Below are positions 1 through 8,582 of a DNA stretch of 64,000 bases, piece after piece. This stretch comes from JASMHC01 sp964453855 (GTDB lineage: Bacteria; Pseudomonadota; Alphaproteobacteria; Rhodobacterales; Rhodobacteraceae), in contig CAYVRN010000004.1 in assembly GCA_964453855.1 (NCBI GenBank), forward strand, positions 11,136 through 75,135, read 5' to 3'. The notes under the pieces were generated by a model. That model was not told the origin of the DNA. It ran no database searches and saw nothing but the letters and a program-made list of their open reading frames with translations. Each line of letters opens with the position of its first letter. Position 1 is the stretch's first letter. The translations under genes and the position numbers were made by a program.

Positions 1-82
1 GGCTTTCCAGTGACGGAAACGGTCGCGCATGCAGTTCGTTTACAAGCTCGTAACGCAGCGGATGGTCTTGAATCGCAGCCAT
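1..82 (-). CDS. DUF3422 family protein, N-terminal fragment
   Basis: The gene runs off the left edge; only the first 27 codons are present. The translation starts MAAIQDHPLRYELVNELHAR and continues PFPSL, which matches the conserved opening (HPLRY...NELHARPFP) of the DUF3422 membrane-associated family as I recall it. The ATG is at 82-80 and is preceded on the minus strand by a GAGAGGG ribosome binding site. DUF3422 proteins have no established function. The gene is co-directional with pntA-pntB but separated from pntB by a terminator and a repeated intergenic element. Confidence 0.75.
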   Translation of the reverse strand, partial: MAAIQDHPLRYELVNELHARPFPSLES

Positions 83-182
83 GGGGCCCTCTCGTTTTTC
101 GCCAAACTAGCCGGAAATCACACCATGTAAACAAATAATTCATTAATTTCATAAAGTTAACAGCATACCTTGGCGCACAATC

Positions 183-220
183 GTTTTCATCTTACCCAAA
201 ATACTCTGGGGTTTGGGGCA
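183..220 (-). repeat. Copy 1 of an intergenic GAGTATTTT element with GC hairpin
   Basis: On the minus strand a short hairpin (GGGGC-TTT-GCCCC) is followed by ACCCCAGAGTATTTTGGG and then AAGATGAAAACG. The same arrangement occurs near 9890, 18491, 27204 and 29149. This copy lies between the pntB terminator and the DUF3422 start, about 100 bases before that start. Confidence 0.6.
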
Positions 221-240
221 AAGCCCCATGACTAAACAGA

Positions 241-264
241 AAAAGGCGCCCGAAGGCGCCTTTT
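241..264 (-). terminator. Rho-independent terminator of pntB
   Basis: Perfect 10-bp inverted repeat AAAAGGCGCC / GGCGCCTTTT with a CGAA loop, 22 bases past the pntB stop codon. The T run lies on the minus strand, fitting termination of the pntAB transcript; the symmetric A run means it could act in both directions. Confidence 0.85.
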
Positions 265-286
265 ACAATTTCGCATACGAACCCGA

Positions 287-1720
287 TCAGCTGATTTTGG
301 TCAGAAGGGTATCCAGCGATGCTTTCGCGTCGCCATAGAACATGCGGGTGTTCTCTTTGAAGAACAGCGGGTTCTCGATGCCGGAATAGCCGGTGCCTTG
401 ACCACGCTTGGACACGAACACCTGCTTGGCTTTCCAGCATTCCAGAACCGGCATGCCGGCAATCGGGCTGTTTGGGTCTTCCTGTGCCGCGGGGTTCACG
501 ATGTCGTTCGAACCGATCACGATGGCCACATCCGTTTCCGGGAAGTCGTCGTTGATCTCGTCCATCTCCATCACGATGTCGTATGGCACTTTGGCTTCCG
601 CCAGCAGAACGTTCATGTGGCCCGGCAAACGCCCGGCAACCGGGTGGATGGCAAAACGCACGTTCTTGCCTTTGGCGCGCAGACGACGGGTCAGTTCCGC
701 CACGTTTTGCTGCGCCTGGGCCACCGCCATCCCATATCCCGGAATGATGATAACGCTGTCGGCTTCTTCCAGAGCGGTCGCAACACCGTCGGCATCAATA
801 GCCACTTGTTCGCCTTCAACTTCCATCTGCGGGCCAACCGCCCCACCGAAGCCACCCAGGATCACGCTGATGAACGACCGGTTCATCGCCTTACACATGA
901 TGTATGACAGGATAGCGCCCGACGAACCAACCAGCGCACCGACGACGATCAGAAGATCGTTACCAAGGCTGAAGCCAATCGCGGCCGCGGCCCAACCCGA
1001 ATACGAGTTCAGCATCGACACAACCACCGGCATGTCGGCACCACCGATGCCCATGATCAGGTGATATCCGATGAAGAGCGCCATGAGGGTCAGAATACCC
1101 AGCGGCAACAGACCGCCCGAGGTCAGATACCATATCAGGCAGATCAACGAAATCGCAGCAGCCGAAGCGTTTAGGAAATGACCGCCTGGCAGCTTCGTGG
1201 CCGCCGAGTTCACTTTGCCTGACAGCTTGCCATAAGCAATAACCGATCCGGTAAAGGTCACAGCCCCGATCCAGATACCAAGCGAGGCTTCTACCCGCAG
1301 GATATTGATCTCAACCGATGACTTTTTGGCAAGAAGGGCGGCAAACCCCTCGAGTGCTTTCTTGGCGCTGTCGTCCATTGCCATGACATTGCCCAGCTCG
1401 AAATGTGCGTTGTAACCAACGAACACAGCGGCCAGACCGACCAGCGCGTGCATCCCTGCCACAAGTTCCGGCATCTGGGTCATCTCGACACCATTTGCCA
1501 GCTTGTAACCAATCGCACCACCAGCCGCGATTAGGACCAAAGACAGGATCCAGAAGCCTGAACCCGGCCCCATCAGAGTGGCGGCAACCGCCAGCGCCAT
1601 GCCGACGATGCCGTACCAGACGGCACGTTTTGCGCTTTCCTGACCGGACAGTCCGCCCAGTGCGAGGATCGTAAGAACAGCCGCAACGACGTAAACGGCA
1701 GTAGTAAAGCCTAATTCCAT
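287..1720 (-). CDS. pntB: NAD(P) transhydrogenase subunit beta PntB
   Basis: 477 residues, the usual length for PntB. The protein is the beta subunit of the inner-membrane proton-translocating transhydrogenase, which uses the proton gradient to pass hydride from NADH to NADP+. The first ~270 residues hold about eight hydrophobic helices. The C-terminal ~170 residues form the NADP-binding domain III, with the fingerprint PGYGMAVAQAQ and the later GSNDIVNPAA loop. Start at ATG 1720 is supported by a strong AAGGAGGG site on the minus strand, and the gap to the pntA stop is 13 bases, so the two are co-transcribed. A terminator follows directly. NADPH supply for biosynthesis is the expected role. 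Confidence 0.97.
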   Translation of the reverse strand: MELGFTTAVYVVAAVLTILALGGLSGQESAKRAVWYGIVGMALAVAATLMGPGSGFWILSLVLIAAGGAIGYKLANGVEMTQMPELVAGMHALVGLAAVFVGYNAHFELGNVMAMDDSAKKALEGFAALLAKKSSVEINILRVEASLGIWIGAVTFTGSVIAYGKLSGKVNSAATKLPGGHFLNASAAAISLICLIWYLTSGGLLPLGILTLMALFIGYHLIMGIGGADMPVVVSMLNSYSGWAAAAIGFSLGNDLLIVVGALVGSSGAILSYIMCKAMNRSFISVILGGFGGAVGPQMEVEGEQVAIDADGVATALEEADSVIIIPGYGMAVAQAQQNVAELTRRLRAKGKNVRFAIHPVAGRLPGHMNVLLAEAKVPYDIVMEMDEINDDFPETDVAIVIGSNDIVNPAAQEDPNSPIAGMPVLECWKAKQVFVSKRGQGTGYSGIENPLFFKENTRMFYGDAKASLDTLLTKIS

Positions 1721-1733
1721 CTTTCAGCCCTCC

Positions 1734-3305
1734 TTAAGATTTCTGGAACATGGCGAGCATGCGCCGTGTCACAAGGAAACCGCCGAAGATGTTGATGCCC
1801 GCAAAGAACACCGAAACAGCGGCAAGAACGATCACAATGGTCGAGCTTGACCCGATCTGAAGCAGAGCCCCCAGAATAATGATCGACGAAATTGCGTTGG
1901 TCACTGCCATCAGCGGGGTGTGCAGCGAGTGCGACACGTTCCAGATCACCTGGAAGCCCACAAAGACGGCCAGAACAAACACAATAAAGTGCTGCATGAA
2001 GCTGGCCGGTGCGACCGACCCAACAAGCATTAGCAGCACCGCGCCAACGGCCAGCAAAGTCACTTGGCTTTTGGTTTGGGCTTTAAAGGCAGCGGCCTCT
2101 TCAGCGCGTTTTTCTTCCGGTGTCTTTTCAGGCACGGTTTCCTTCGGCTTAGCCGCAATCGCCTGAACTTTCGGCGGTGGCGGCGGGAAGGTGATCTCGC
2201 CCTGATAGGTCACGGTTGCGCCACGGATCACGTCGTCTTCCATGTTGTGGTTGATCTGACCGTCTTTTTCAGGGGTCAGGTCAGTCATCATGTGACGGAT
2301 GTTGGTGGCATAAAGCGACGACGACTGCGAAGCCATCCGGCTTGGGAAGTCGGTGTAGCCGATGATGGTCACGCCGTTGTCTGTCACGACCTTTTCGTCC
2401 ATCACGGTGCCTTCGGCATTGCCGCCACGTTCGGCTGCCAAGTCAACGATGACCGAGCCCGGCTTCATTGCCTTGATCATATCTTCAAGCCACAGCTTCG
2501 GCGCCGGACGGTTGGGGATCAGAGCGGTGGTGATAACGATATCCATCTCGGGCGCGAGTTCGCGGAACTTCGCCAGCTGCGCTTCGCGGAACTCGGGACT
2601 GGAAACAGAGGCATAGCCACCGGTTGCCGCGCCGTCTTGCTGTTCTTCTTCGAAGTCCAGATAGACAAACTCGGCGCCCATCGATTCGACCTGCTCGGCC
2701 ACTTCGGGGCGCACGTCGAATGCATAGGTGATCGCACCTAGCGCAGTTGACGTACCAATGGCTGCAAGACCAGCGACGCCGGCCCCAACGATCAGCACCT
2801 TGGCTGGGGGAACTTTACCTGCTGCCGTCACCTGACCGGTGAAGAACCGGCCAAAGTTATTGCCCGCCTCGATCACCGCGCGGTAGCCCGCGATGTTCGC
2901 CATCGACGACAGCGCATCCATCTTTTGGGCACGAGAAATACGTGGCACCATTTCCATGGCAATCACATTTGCGCCCTTGGATTTGGCCAGCGCCATGCCG
3001 TCTTCATTGCCCGCAGGGTTGAAGAAGGAAATCAGTGTTTTATCGGCGGTCAGACGCTTCAGCTCTTTCTCATCAGGCTGGCGGACCTTGGCGATAATAT
3101 CGCAAGCCTTCCACAATGCGGCAGCTGTTCCGATAACTTCGACGCCAGCCGCTTCATAGTCTGCATCCGAGAAACCGGCATTTGCGCCGGCCCCTTTTTC
3201 AATCGCGCATTCGTAGCCAAGCTTTTGCAACTGCTTGGCTGAATCCGGTGTCATCGCAACGCGATTTTCGCCAGCGAACACTTCCTTGGGTGTTCCGATT
3301 TTCAA
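1734..3305 (-). CDS. pntA: NAD(P) transhydrogenase subunit alpha PntA
   Basis: 523 residues. The N-terminal ~370 residues are the NAD(H)-binding domain I, related to alanine dehydrogenase, opening KIGTPKEVFAGENRVAMTP and with a GAGVAGLAAIGTS Rossmann loop. A proline- and charge-rich linker (PPPPPK, then KPKETVPEKTPEEKRAEE) leads to a C-terminal part with about four membrane helices. This is the single-chain alpha form, not the split PntAA/PntAB form typical of some alphaproteobacteria. Alignment with the family start places initiation at TTG 3305-3303, preceded by GAGGGGG at good spacing; no upstream ATG gives the conserved N-terminus. First gene of the pntAB operon. Confidence 0.96.
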   Translation of the reverse strand: MKIGTPKEVFAGENRVAMTPDSAKQLQKLGYECAIEKGAGANAGFSDADYEAAGVEVIGTAAALWKACDIIAKVRQPDEKELKRLTADKTLISFFNPAGNEDGMALAKSKGANVIAMEMVPRISRAQKMDALSSMANIAGYRAVIEAGNNFGRFFTGQVTAAGKVPPAKVLIVGAGVAGLAAIGTSTALGAITYAFDVRPEVAEQVESMGAEFVYLDFEEEQQDGAATGGYASVSSPEFREAQLAKFRELAPEMDIVITTALIPNRPAPKLWLEDMIKAMKPGSVIVDLAAERGGNAEGTVMDEKVVTDNGVTIIGYTDFPSRMASQSSSLYATNIRHMMTDLTPEKDGQINHNMEDDVIRGATVTYQGEITFPPPPPKVQAIAAKPKETVPEKTPEEKRAEEAAAFKAQTKSQVTLLAVGAVLLMLVGSVAPASFMQHFIVFVLAVFVGFQVIWNVSHSLHTPLMAVTNAISSIIILGALLQIGSSSTIVIVLAAVSVFFAGINIFGGFLVTRRMLAMFQKS

Positions 3306-3620
3306 GTCTCAATCCCCCTCAGATTGTTGTTTCCTTGATCAACGACGCCCTGAACCGGACCCCGTTGGTTGAGTTTCCTATAGTGGACACGTCAGAGCAC
3401 CACAACAGGATGTCGGCGCTAACGCGGAAAAGGTCGTATTTTTACCCATAGCCTCTACAGTCAACGTATGACCTTTTCACAATATTGGACAAATTCGATG
3501 CAGAAAGACGCGCGTCTGACTGCGGGTTTTACTCGTGAGCTGACAAGTCGCACTTCACGCAGAATGGCGTAGTTTTCCGGTATCGACATTTAATTCTCAT
3601 TCCACCTTTTTAAATTTTAT
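3306..3620. other. Intergenic region upstream of pntA
   Basis: About 315 bases between the pntA start and the stop of the methyltransferase gene. It must carry the pntAB promoter on the minus strand. I see no convincing gene, no strong hairpin and no recognisable riboswitch. The right half is AT-rich. Confidence 0.5.
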
Positions 3621-4079
3621 TTACACCCATCGCCTGACCTTCTGCGAATATCTGGCGAACTCCGCGCGAAACTTTCTTCGCAATCGGTTTTCTTCCGGAA
3701 TGATAAAACGGCGTTCGATTACCCAGACAAAAATTGGAACAAGCGGCAGTGCCAGAACCGCGTTCCAGTTTAGGATCAAACCGACCAAGACCAGCGTGTC
3801 GCCCAGATAGATCGGGTTCCGAGTGCGCGAAAATATTCCACTTTGAACCAAGGAGTCCGCATCGCGGTGCGGGATAACCGTCGTCCGATTTGCACGCATT
3901 TCGTAGAACGCCAAAAGCATCAAAAGGATTCCAGCGCCAACACACATGCCGCCAACAAAATCAGCCCACGCTCCGCCAAAATTCAAGCCATAGGCAAATA
4001 ATTGCGACTGCGTCCATGCAATTACGCTAAATCCAACCAGCCACACTGGCGGAATATCTATCCACTTTCCTGCGCTCAC
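3621..4079 (-). CDS. Membrane methyltransferase-like protein (ICMT/PEMT type)
   Basis: About 152 residues when started at GTG 4079, whose codon overlaps the upstream rhodanese stop as GTGA; a TTG at 4106 is an alternative start. Four hydrophobic segments are visible. The C-terminal half has the arrangement of isoprenylcysteine carboxyl methyltransferase / phospholipid N-methyltransferase-like proteins: a segment RTRNPIYLGDTLVLVG followed by a helix and EENRLRRKFRAEFARYSQKV, comparable with the R-x-P-x-Y...E-E...F...Y-x-x-Y pattern. These enzymes use S-adenosylmethionine at the membrane. The substrate cannot be told. It is the last gene of a three-gene overlapping operon after an MBL-fold protein and a rhodanese, which suggests a joint role, but none is established. 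Confidence 0.7.
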   Translation of the reverse strand: MSAGKWIDIPPVWLVGFSVIAWTQSQLFAYGLNFGGAWADFVGGMCVGAGILLMLLAFYEMRANRTTVIPHRDADSLVQSGIFSRTRNPIYLGDTLVLVGLILNWNAVLALPLVPIFVWVIERRFIIPEENRLRRKFRAEFARYSQKVRRWV

Positions 4080-4498
4080 GGGTGGTAGGCCCCGTTTACC
4101 AGCCAACCCCGCTGCCCGGTTTGCAGCACCAGAGTGTTCTCTCGCCCCATCAGGCGGCTCATAAACATTGCCTGCGATGAGATTGTACCTGTGTTGCAGT
4201 AGAAAATCACCATGCCGCTCTCGGGCACTTCATCCATCCTGTAGGGCAACTCGCGCCATTCAATGTTGATCGCCCCGGGGATATGCCGTTCCTCGAACTG
4301 CGCTGCATCACGTGCATCAATGAAAATGGCACTGTCAAACACCGTCTGGTCGATCTGTTCAGGCAGGATGATACCCTGCTCATATGTTGCAAAATCCACA
4401 TATTCCTGAAGAACGACCGCGACATCCTCTTCCGCCTGCGCCACCAATGGCAGCAAGGCGAACGCAAGAATGGAAGCAAACCTCGAAAACCGGATCAT
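4076..4498 (-). CDS. Secreted rhodanese-like protein
   Basis: 140 residues from ATG 4498. The start codon overlaps the stop of the upstream gene as ATGA, so the two are probably translationally coupled. Residues 1-22 form a signal peptide ending in LVAQAEE, so the product acts in the periplasm. One rhodanese domain follows: IFIDARDAAQFEERHIPGA is the CH2A-like motif, and the catalytic loop is FYCNTGTIS with Cys101. Rhodaneses transfer or relay sulfane sulfur as a cysteine persulfide, or act as single-domain sulfur carriers. A longer upstream start would run into the preceding gene and spoil the signal peptide. The loop CNTGTIS is less basic than that of thiosulfate sulfurtransferases, so the donor is unclear. 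Confidence 0.85.
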   Translation of the reverse strand: MIRFSRFASILAFALLPLVAQAEEDVAVVLQEYVDFATYEQGIILPEQIDQTVFDSAIFIDARDAAQFEERHIPGAINIEWRELPYRMDEVPESGMVIFYCNTGTISSQAMFMSRLMGRENTLVLQTGQRGWLVNGAYHP

Positions 4499-5445
4499 TC
4501 CCACTCCATTTCTGCAAAAACACGACCGGCATTTTTGGTTGCCAGCTCTTCGAAGGTGTCTAATCCACGCCACCGTTCTTGATCCACGTAATATGAGCCC
4601 GCGAGATCGCCCCCTTCATCAAGGTGGGCACCTATTTTTTCTCGAAGATCAACCAGATAGTCGTATGTATAGCGCTCGACCTGAGCAAAGTTTGTCGGAT
4701 GCCCATGGCCCGGAATTACATAGGTCGGGTTCAACGGACGAAACGCCTCTTCCCATGTCTCAAGCCAACAGCTTGTGCAGGTGTGATCAAAGATCGGCAA
4801 CATGCGTTCATGAAACGCGATATCACCCGCAATCATCATTCCCCACTGAGGAATCCAGACCTGCGTGTCGCCCGGATCATGCGCAGGACCAAGGTGCAAC
4901 ACGTTCAGCGTTACGTCGCCCATCTCGACGATGTATTCGTCGCTGAACGACAGGTTCGCCACGACCACGCGGGTTCCTTCGGCCTTGTCCTGATTGTAGC
5001 GCTGCATCCCTTGCAGGATGAAATCACCGTTTTCCTCGACCTCGGCGATGGCATCTTCGTGCGCCAGAATATCTACACCCAAATCCGCCCAATAGGCATT
5101 GCCCAGAATCGCATGCCCCTGCCCGTTTTCGTTGATGACCAGTTTCACGGGCTGATCGGTCACCGCCTTGATCTCGTCATGCAGAGCTGCCGCCAGACGA
5201 ACGGAGGCGCCGCCGTTGATCACCACAACCCCGTCGCCCGTGACGACGAAGGACAAGTTGTTGTTATGCCCCGAGTTTTCATATGTCGGAGGTGCCGTCG
5301 CCCCGATTGCAGAAAACACGTGAGGAATAACTTCGACCGGTTTTGAATAAAGTTCGGACTGGGGATACTGATCTGCGATGTCTTCGCTTGCCGCCGCCGC
5401 AGTGGCCGCCAAAACTGCCAGAATTGAAACCATTGAACGCCGCAT
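4495..5445 (-). CDS. Secreted metallo-beta-lactamase-fold protein lacking the HxHxDH motif
   Basis: 316 residues from ATG 5445, chosen because GGGAG lies seven bases before it and residues 1-20 then form a signal peptide (MRRSMVSILAVLAATAAAAS). The fold is clear: the PHVFSAIGA opening, VVTGDGVVVINGGAS, AHDPGDTQVWIPQWGMMIAGD and PGHGHPTN. The last three metal ligands are in place (His189, Asp208, His247). The usual HxHxDH motif is replaced by NENGQGHA (residues 105-112), so four canonical ligand or catalytic positions read N, Q, H, A. It resembles the SoxH-like / quinoprotein-relay branch of MBL proteins in general shape. Activity as an ordinary two-zinc hydrolase is doubtful. First gene of an operon with a rhodanese and a membrane methyltransferase. 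Confidence 0.85.
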   Translation of the reverse strand: MRRSMVSILAVLAATAAAASEDIADQYPQSELYSKPVEVIPHVFSAIGATAPPTYENSGHNNNLSFVVTGDGVVVINGGASVRLAAALHDEIKAVTDQPVKLVINENGQGHAILGNAYWADLGVDILAHEDAIAEVEENGDFILQGMQRYNQDKAEGTRVVVANLSFSDEYIVEMGDVTLNVLHLGPAHDPGDTQVWIPQWGMMIAGDIAFHERMLPIFDHTCTSCWLETWEEAFRPLNPTYVIPGHGHPTNFAQVERYTYDYLVDLREKIGAHLDEGGDLAGSYYVDQERWRGLDTFEELATKNAGRVFAEMEWE

Positions 5446-5746
5446 ATCTTTCTCCCTACGCCACACAATCAATTCATTAATGTGAATGTAATAAAATGTC
5501 GAGAGCGATAGGCACACACTCACAAATATTGCGCAACAGGGTAATAAAACTACCGTGACTTGAAAAGGGAAACAGCAGGAAATGTTGAAAATTAGGAAAC
5601 AGTTTCTTCCCGATGCGCAAACTGTCTCGGCATTTGCCTAAAACTTGTCTTAATTTACCCTAAAAGGTGCCAAACAGCCCGCATACTTCCAGCCTTGTAG
5701 TGAAGATCGCACGCGCGCGATCATGAGTTCAGTGGTTGGGTGAGCA
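5446..5746. other. Divergent intergenic region
   Basis: About 300 AT-richer bases between the MBL-fold gene (minus) and the RTX gene (plus). It should hold both promoters. An imperfect palindrome GATCGC-ACGCGC-GCGATC lies at about 5705-5722, 25 bases before the RTX start; it may be chance. No gene is seen. Confidence 0.4.
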
Positions 5747-8582
5747 ATGCCAAGTGGGTATCTAGTCAATTTAGGAGATGCAGTCCTTGATTCAGGGGAC
5801 ACCATTGACACGACATCTCGCCAGTTTAGTACGGATAGCACGTTAGGCATTGGAACTTGGACTTTTACGGCCACACAAGGGCAAACGACGACTACGGCTA
5901 CTGAAACTGGCGTTTTCTATCTAGCGACAAACGGAAGTGTTTACTTTGTTCCGGACGGTGGCAAAGTAAACGGATTAGTATCGGCTACAGCAACAACAGT
6001 CCCATCCTACAACAACACTGACGGTATTATTTTCGGGACTGACGCCGGAGAACTGATCGACACCGCCTATACCGATAGTGACGGTGACGCCATCGACTCG
6101 GGGCTTGGAGGTGGGGCCAGCGGACTAGATGACAGCGTCCAGGGGCGGTGGTGATGACACCGTTCTTGCCGGTCAGGGCAATGACACGGTTTACGGCGGT
6201 TGGGGCGCCGATTCGATTTCTGGCGGCGACGGGGCCGATGTCATCTATGGCGATACCGGATCGACCGGCAGCTCTTCCACCGAAGTGTTTCAATGGTCAT
6301 CAGTCGGCGGCGACAAAACAGATGTCTCGAATGGCTTCACCCAGACCGTTGGGAATATTGATGTCACAGTTGCCTATCTTAACGCCGGCAACGCGCCAAA
6401 ATTCGCGATCGAAACCTCTGACACCATGTACACGGCATCCGGTGAAAGCTTCAGCAGCAACTCGGCTGTTGCAATCGGAGGCAACGGAACCGGAGACCCT
6501 TCGCGGACAACGATCACCTTTGATGCAGCTTCGGGGTCTGGCCTGACCAATGAAACGCAGAACGTCTCGTTTCGCCTGAACGACATTGACGTCTCGAACG
6601 GCGGCATGCCCGACACGGTGACCGTCACAGCCTATGACGCCGCCGGAAACGAGATTGCGGTCACGCTAACCGCCGCCGGAAATGACACGATCTCTGGCAA
6701 TACCATCACCGCCGGGGCAACTAAGGAAACCGCTGCGGATCAGAATGGATCGGTTCTAGTTGAAATTGCGGGGCCGGTACACCGTATTGATATCGACTTC
6801 CAAAACGGTGACGTGTCGCAACAACTGATTTACATGACCGATATCGTCTTTGGTACGACAAGTGGTGAAGGCGGTGCCGACACGATCGACGGCGGCGCGG
6901 GCGACGATATCATCTACGGCGAAGACGGCAGCGATAGTCTGTTGGGGGGTGACGGCAACGATACGATCTACGGCGGCGCAAATAATGCAGCAACTCTAGC
7001 GGCATCGGAAAACCTAAGCTGGTCGTCGCAAGCTGCAGATGGCACCGATGCCAGCGCTGGCTTCACCCAGTCTACTGGCACGATGGACGTTACCGTGGAT
7101 ATCGTGGATGACGGCACGCTGAGCGCGGCCCAAATTGAATCCACTGACACCACTTATGTCGCATCAGGCGAAAGCTTCAGCGCCAACTCCAGCCTGTATC
7201 TAGTCGGTTCCGGCGGCACTGGCGGCACAGCCACCACGACCCTGACCTTCGATGCCTCAACCGGATCAGGCATGACGAACCAGGTGGAAAACGTCAGCTT
7301 CCGCCTGAACGATATCGACGCGGCGTCCGGCAGTTGGGAAAATATCGTCACCGTCACCGCGCTGGACGCCGACGGTAATAGCGTTGACGTCACAATCACT
7401 GCCGATGGCAATGATACGGTGTCAGGTAATACCATCACCGGCGCACAGTCCGGCGACTCACAAGACAGCGCCCAAGGTTCGGCCCTGGTCAATATCGCGG
7501 GACCGGTCCACTCGATCTCGATCAGCTATTCTAACGGAGATGTGGCTACTCAAACCCTTTGGGTTTCGGATGTGCATTTCGACACCATTCCGGACACAGG
7601 CGATCAGTCTGCCGACGTGATCGAAGGCGGCGCGGGACTTGACGTTCTGTACGGAGAAGGTGGCAACGACACCATCACTGGCGGCCTTGATGCCGACACC
7701 TTCTACGCTGGCACCGGCGACGACACCATGTACTTGGCTCAGGGCGACACTGCTTGGGGCGGCGCGGGCGACGATCTGTTCATCATTTCTGACACTGGCG
7801 AGCTCAGCACTGCCACCATCACCATCGATGGCGAAGAAGATGCCGAAACGCTGGGCGACACGCTTGATCTGAACAAGCTTGTTGACCGAAACACGCTGAA
7901 TTACACCGATGATGGCACCGGAACCTTCAGCGGCACTGCGACCCTTTTCAGCGGGGCGACACTGAACTTCTCGAACATCGAGAACATCATTTGCTTCACC
8001 CCCGGCACACTGAGTGATACGCCGGACGGTCCGAAAGACGTTGATCTTCTGGTCGAAGGCGATCTGGTTTTGACCGCAGACGACGGCGCCCAACCCATCC
8101 GCTGGATCGGCCGCCGCTCGGTTCAGGCGATGGGTGATCTGGCCCCCGTCACTTTCGCCCCCGGCAGCTTGCCGGGGCTAACGCGCGCACTTTCGGTCTC
8201 GCCGCAACACCGCATGCTAATATCGGGTCCCGAAGCCGAGCTATTGTTCGGTGAATCCGAAGTTTTTGTCGCCGCAAAACATTTGCTGGACTTGCCCGGC
8301 GTCAGCCGGAGCCCGTCAAAAGTAACAACTTATATTCATATCATGCTAGATCGCCATCAAATCCTGACGGCACATGGCGCGGGCACCGAAAGCTTCTATG
8401 CAGGTGACGAAGGGCTTGAAAGCGTCAACCCCCGCTGCCGCGAACGGATGTATGCCACCTTCCCGCATCTAAAGGATAATCTTGACGCTTACGGCGACAC
8501 CGCCCGCCCCTGCCTAAAGGCTCACGAAGCGCAATTGCTGGTCGCGACTCTTGCACCCATGCCGGTTGCGCTGGCCGCTTAA
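5747..8582 (+). pseudogene. RTX calcium-binding protein with C-terminal Hint_2 domain, frameshifted
   Basis: Two open frames, 5747-6154 and 6129-8582, are one gene broken by a single extra G in the GGGG run at 6142-6145: removing one G joins LDDSVQGG to GGDDTVLAGQGNDTVYGG, a perfect RTX nonapeptide. The repaired protein would be 944 residues. Order: an N-terminal ~110-residue domain; RTX repeats; a ~195-residue beta-rich module; RTX repeats; a second copy of that module; more RTX repeats; then a Hint_2-type domain beginning IICFTPGTLSDTPDG and including GDLVLTADDGAQPIRWIGRR and SPQHRMLI. Such proteins in Rhodobacterales are thought to be exported by a type I system and to bind calcium; Hint domains can self-process. 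Start at ATG 5747 follows GGGTGAG. It may be a real mutation, a phase-variable tract or a sequencing error. Confidence 0.8.
6282..7584 (+). repeat. Tandem ~195-residue module duplicated within the RTX protein
   Basis: Copy 1 covers about 6282-6857 and copy 2 about 7008-7584. Shared landmarks in order: FQWSS / LSWSS, a GFTQ segment, YTASGESFSSNS / YVASGESFSANS, TFDAASGSGLTN / TFDASTGSGMTN, ENVSFRLNDID-type, GNDTISGNTIT / GNDTVSGNTIT, IAGPVH, and SNGDV-type. Each copy is followed by RTX nonapeptides (GGAGDDIIYG-like). The module resembles no family I can name with confidence; it looks like an all-beta extracellular domain. Confidence 0.75.

Noticed and set aside
192..440. Open frame on the minus strand across the pntB terminator
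   Set aside because: It crosses the terminator hairpin and the pntB 3' end in another frame; no protein family is recognisable.
5705..5722. GATCGC...GCGATC palindrome as an operator
   Set aside because: Imperfect, GC-alternating and short; could easily be chance.
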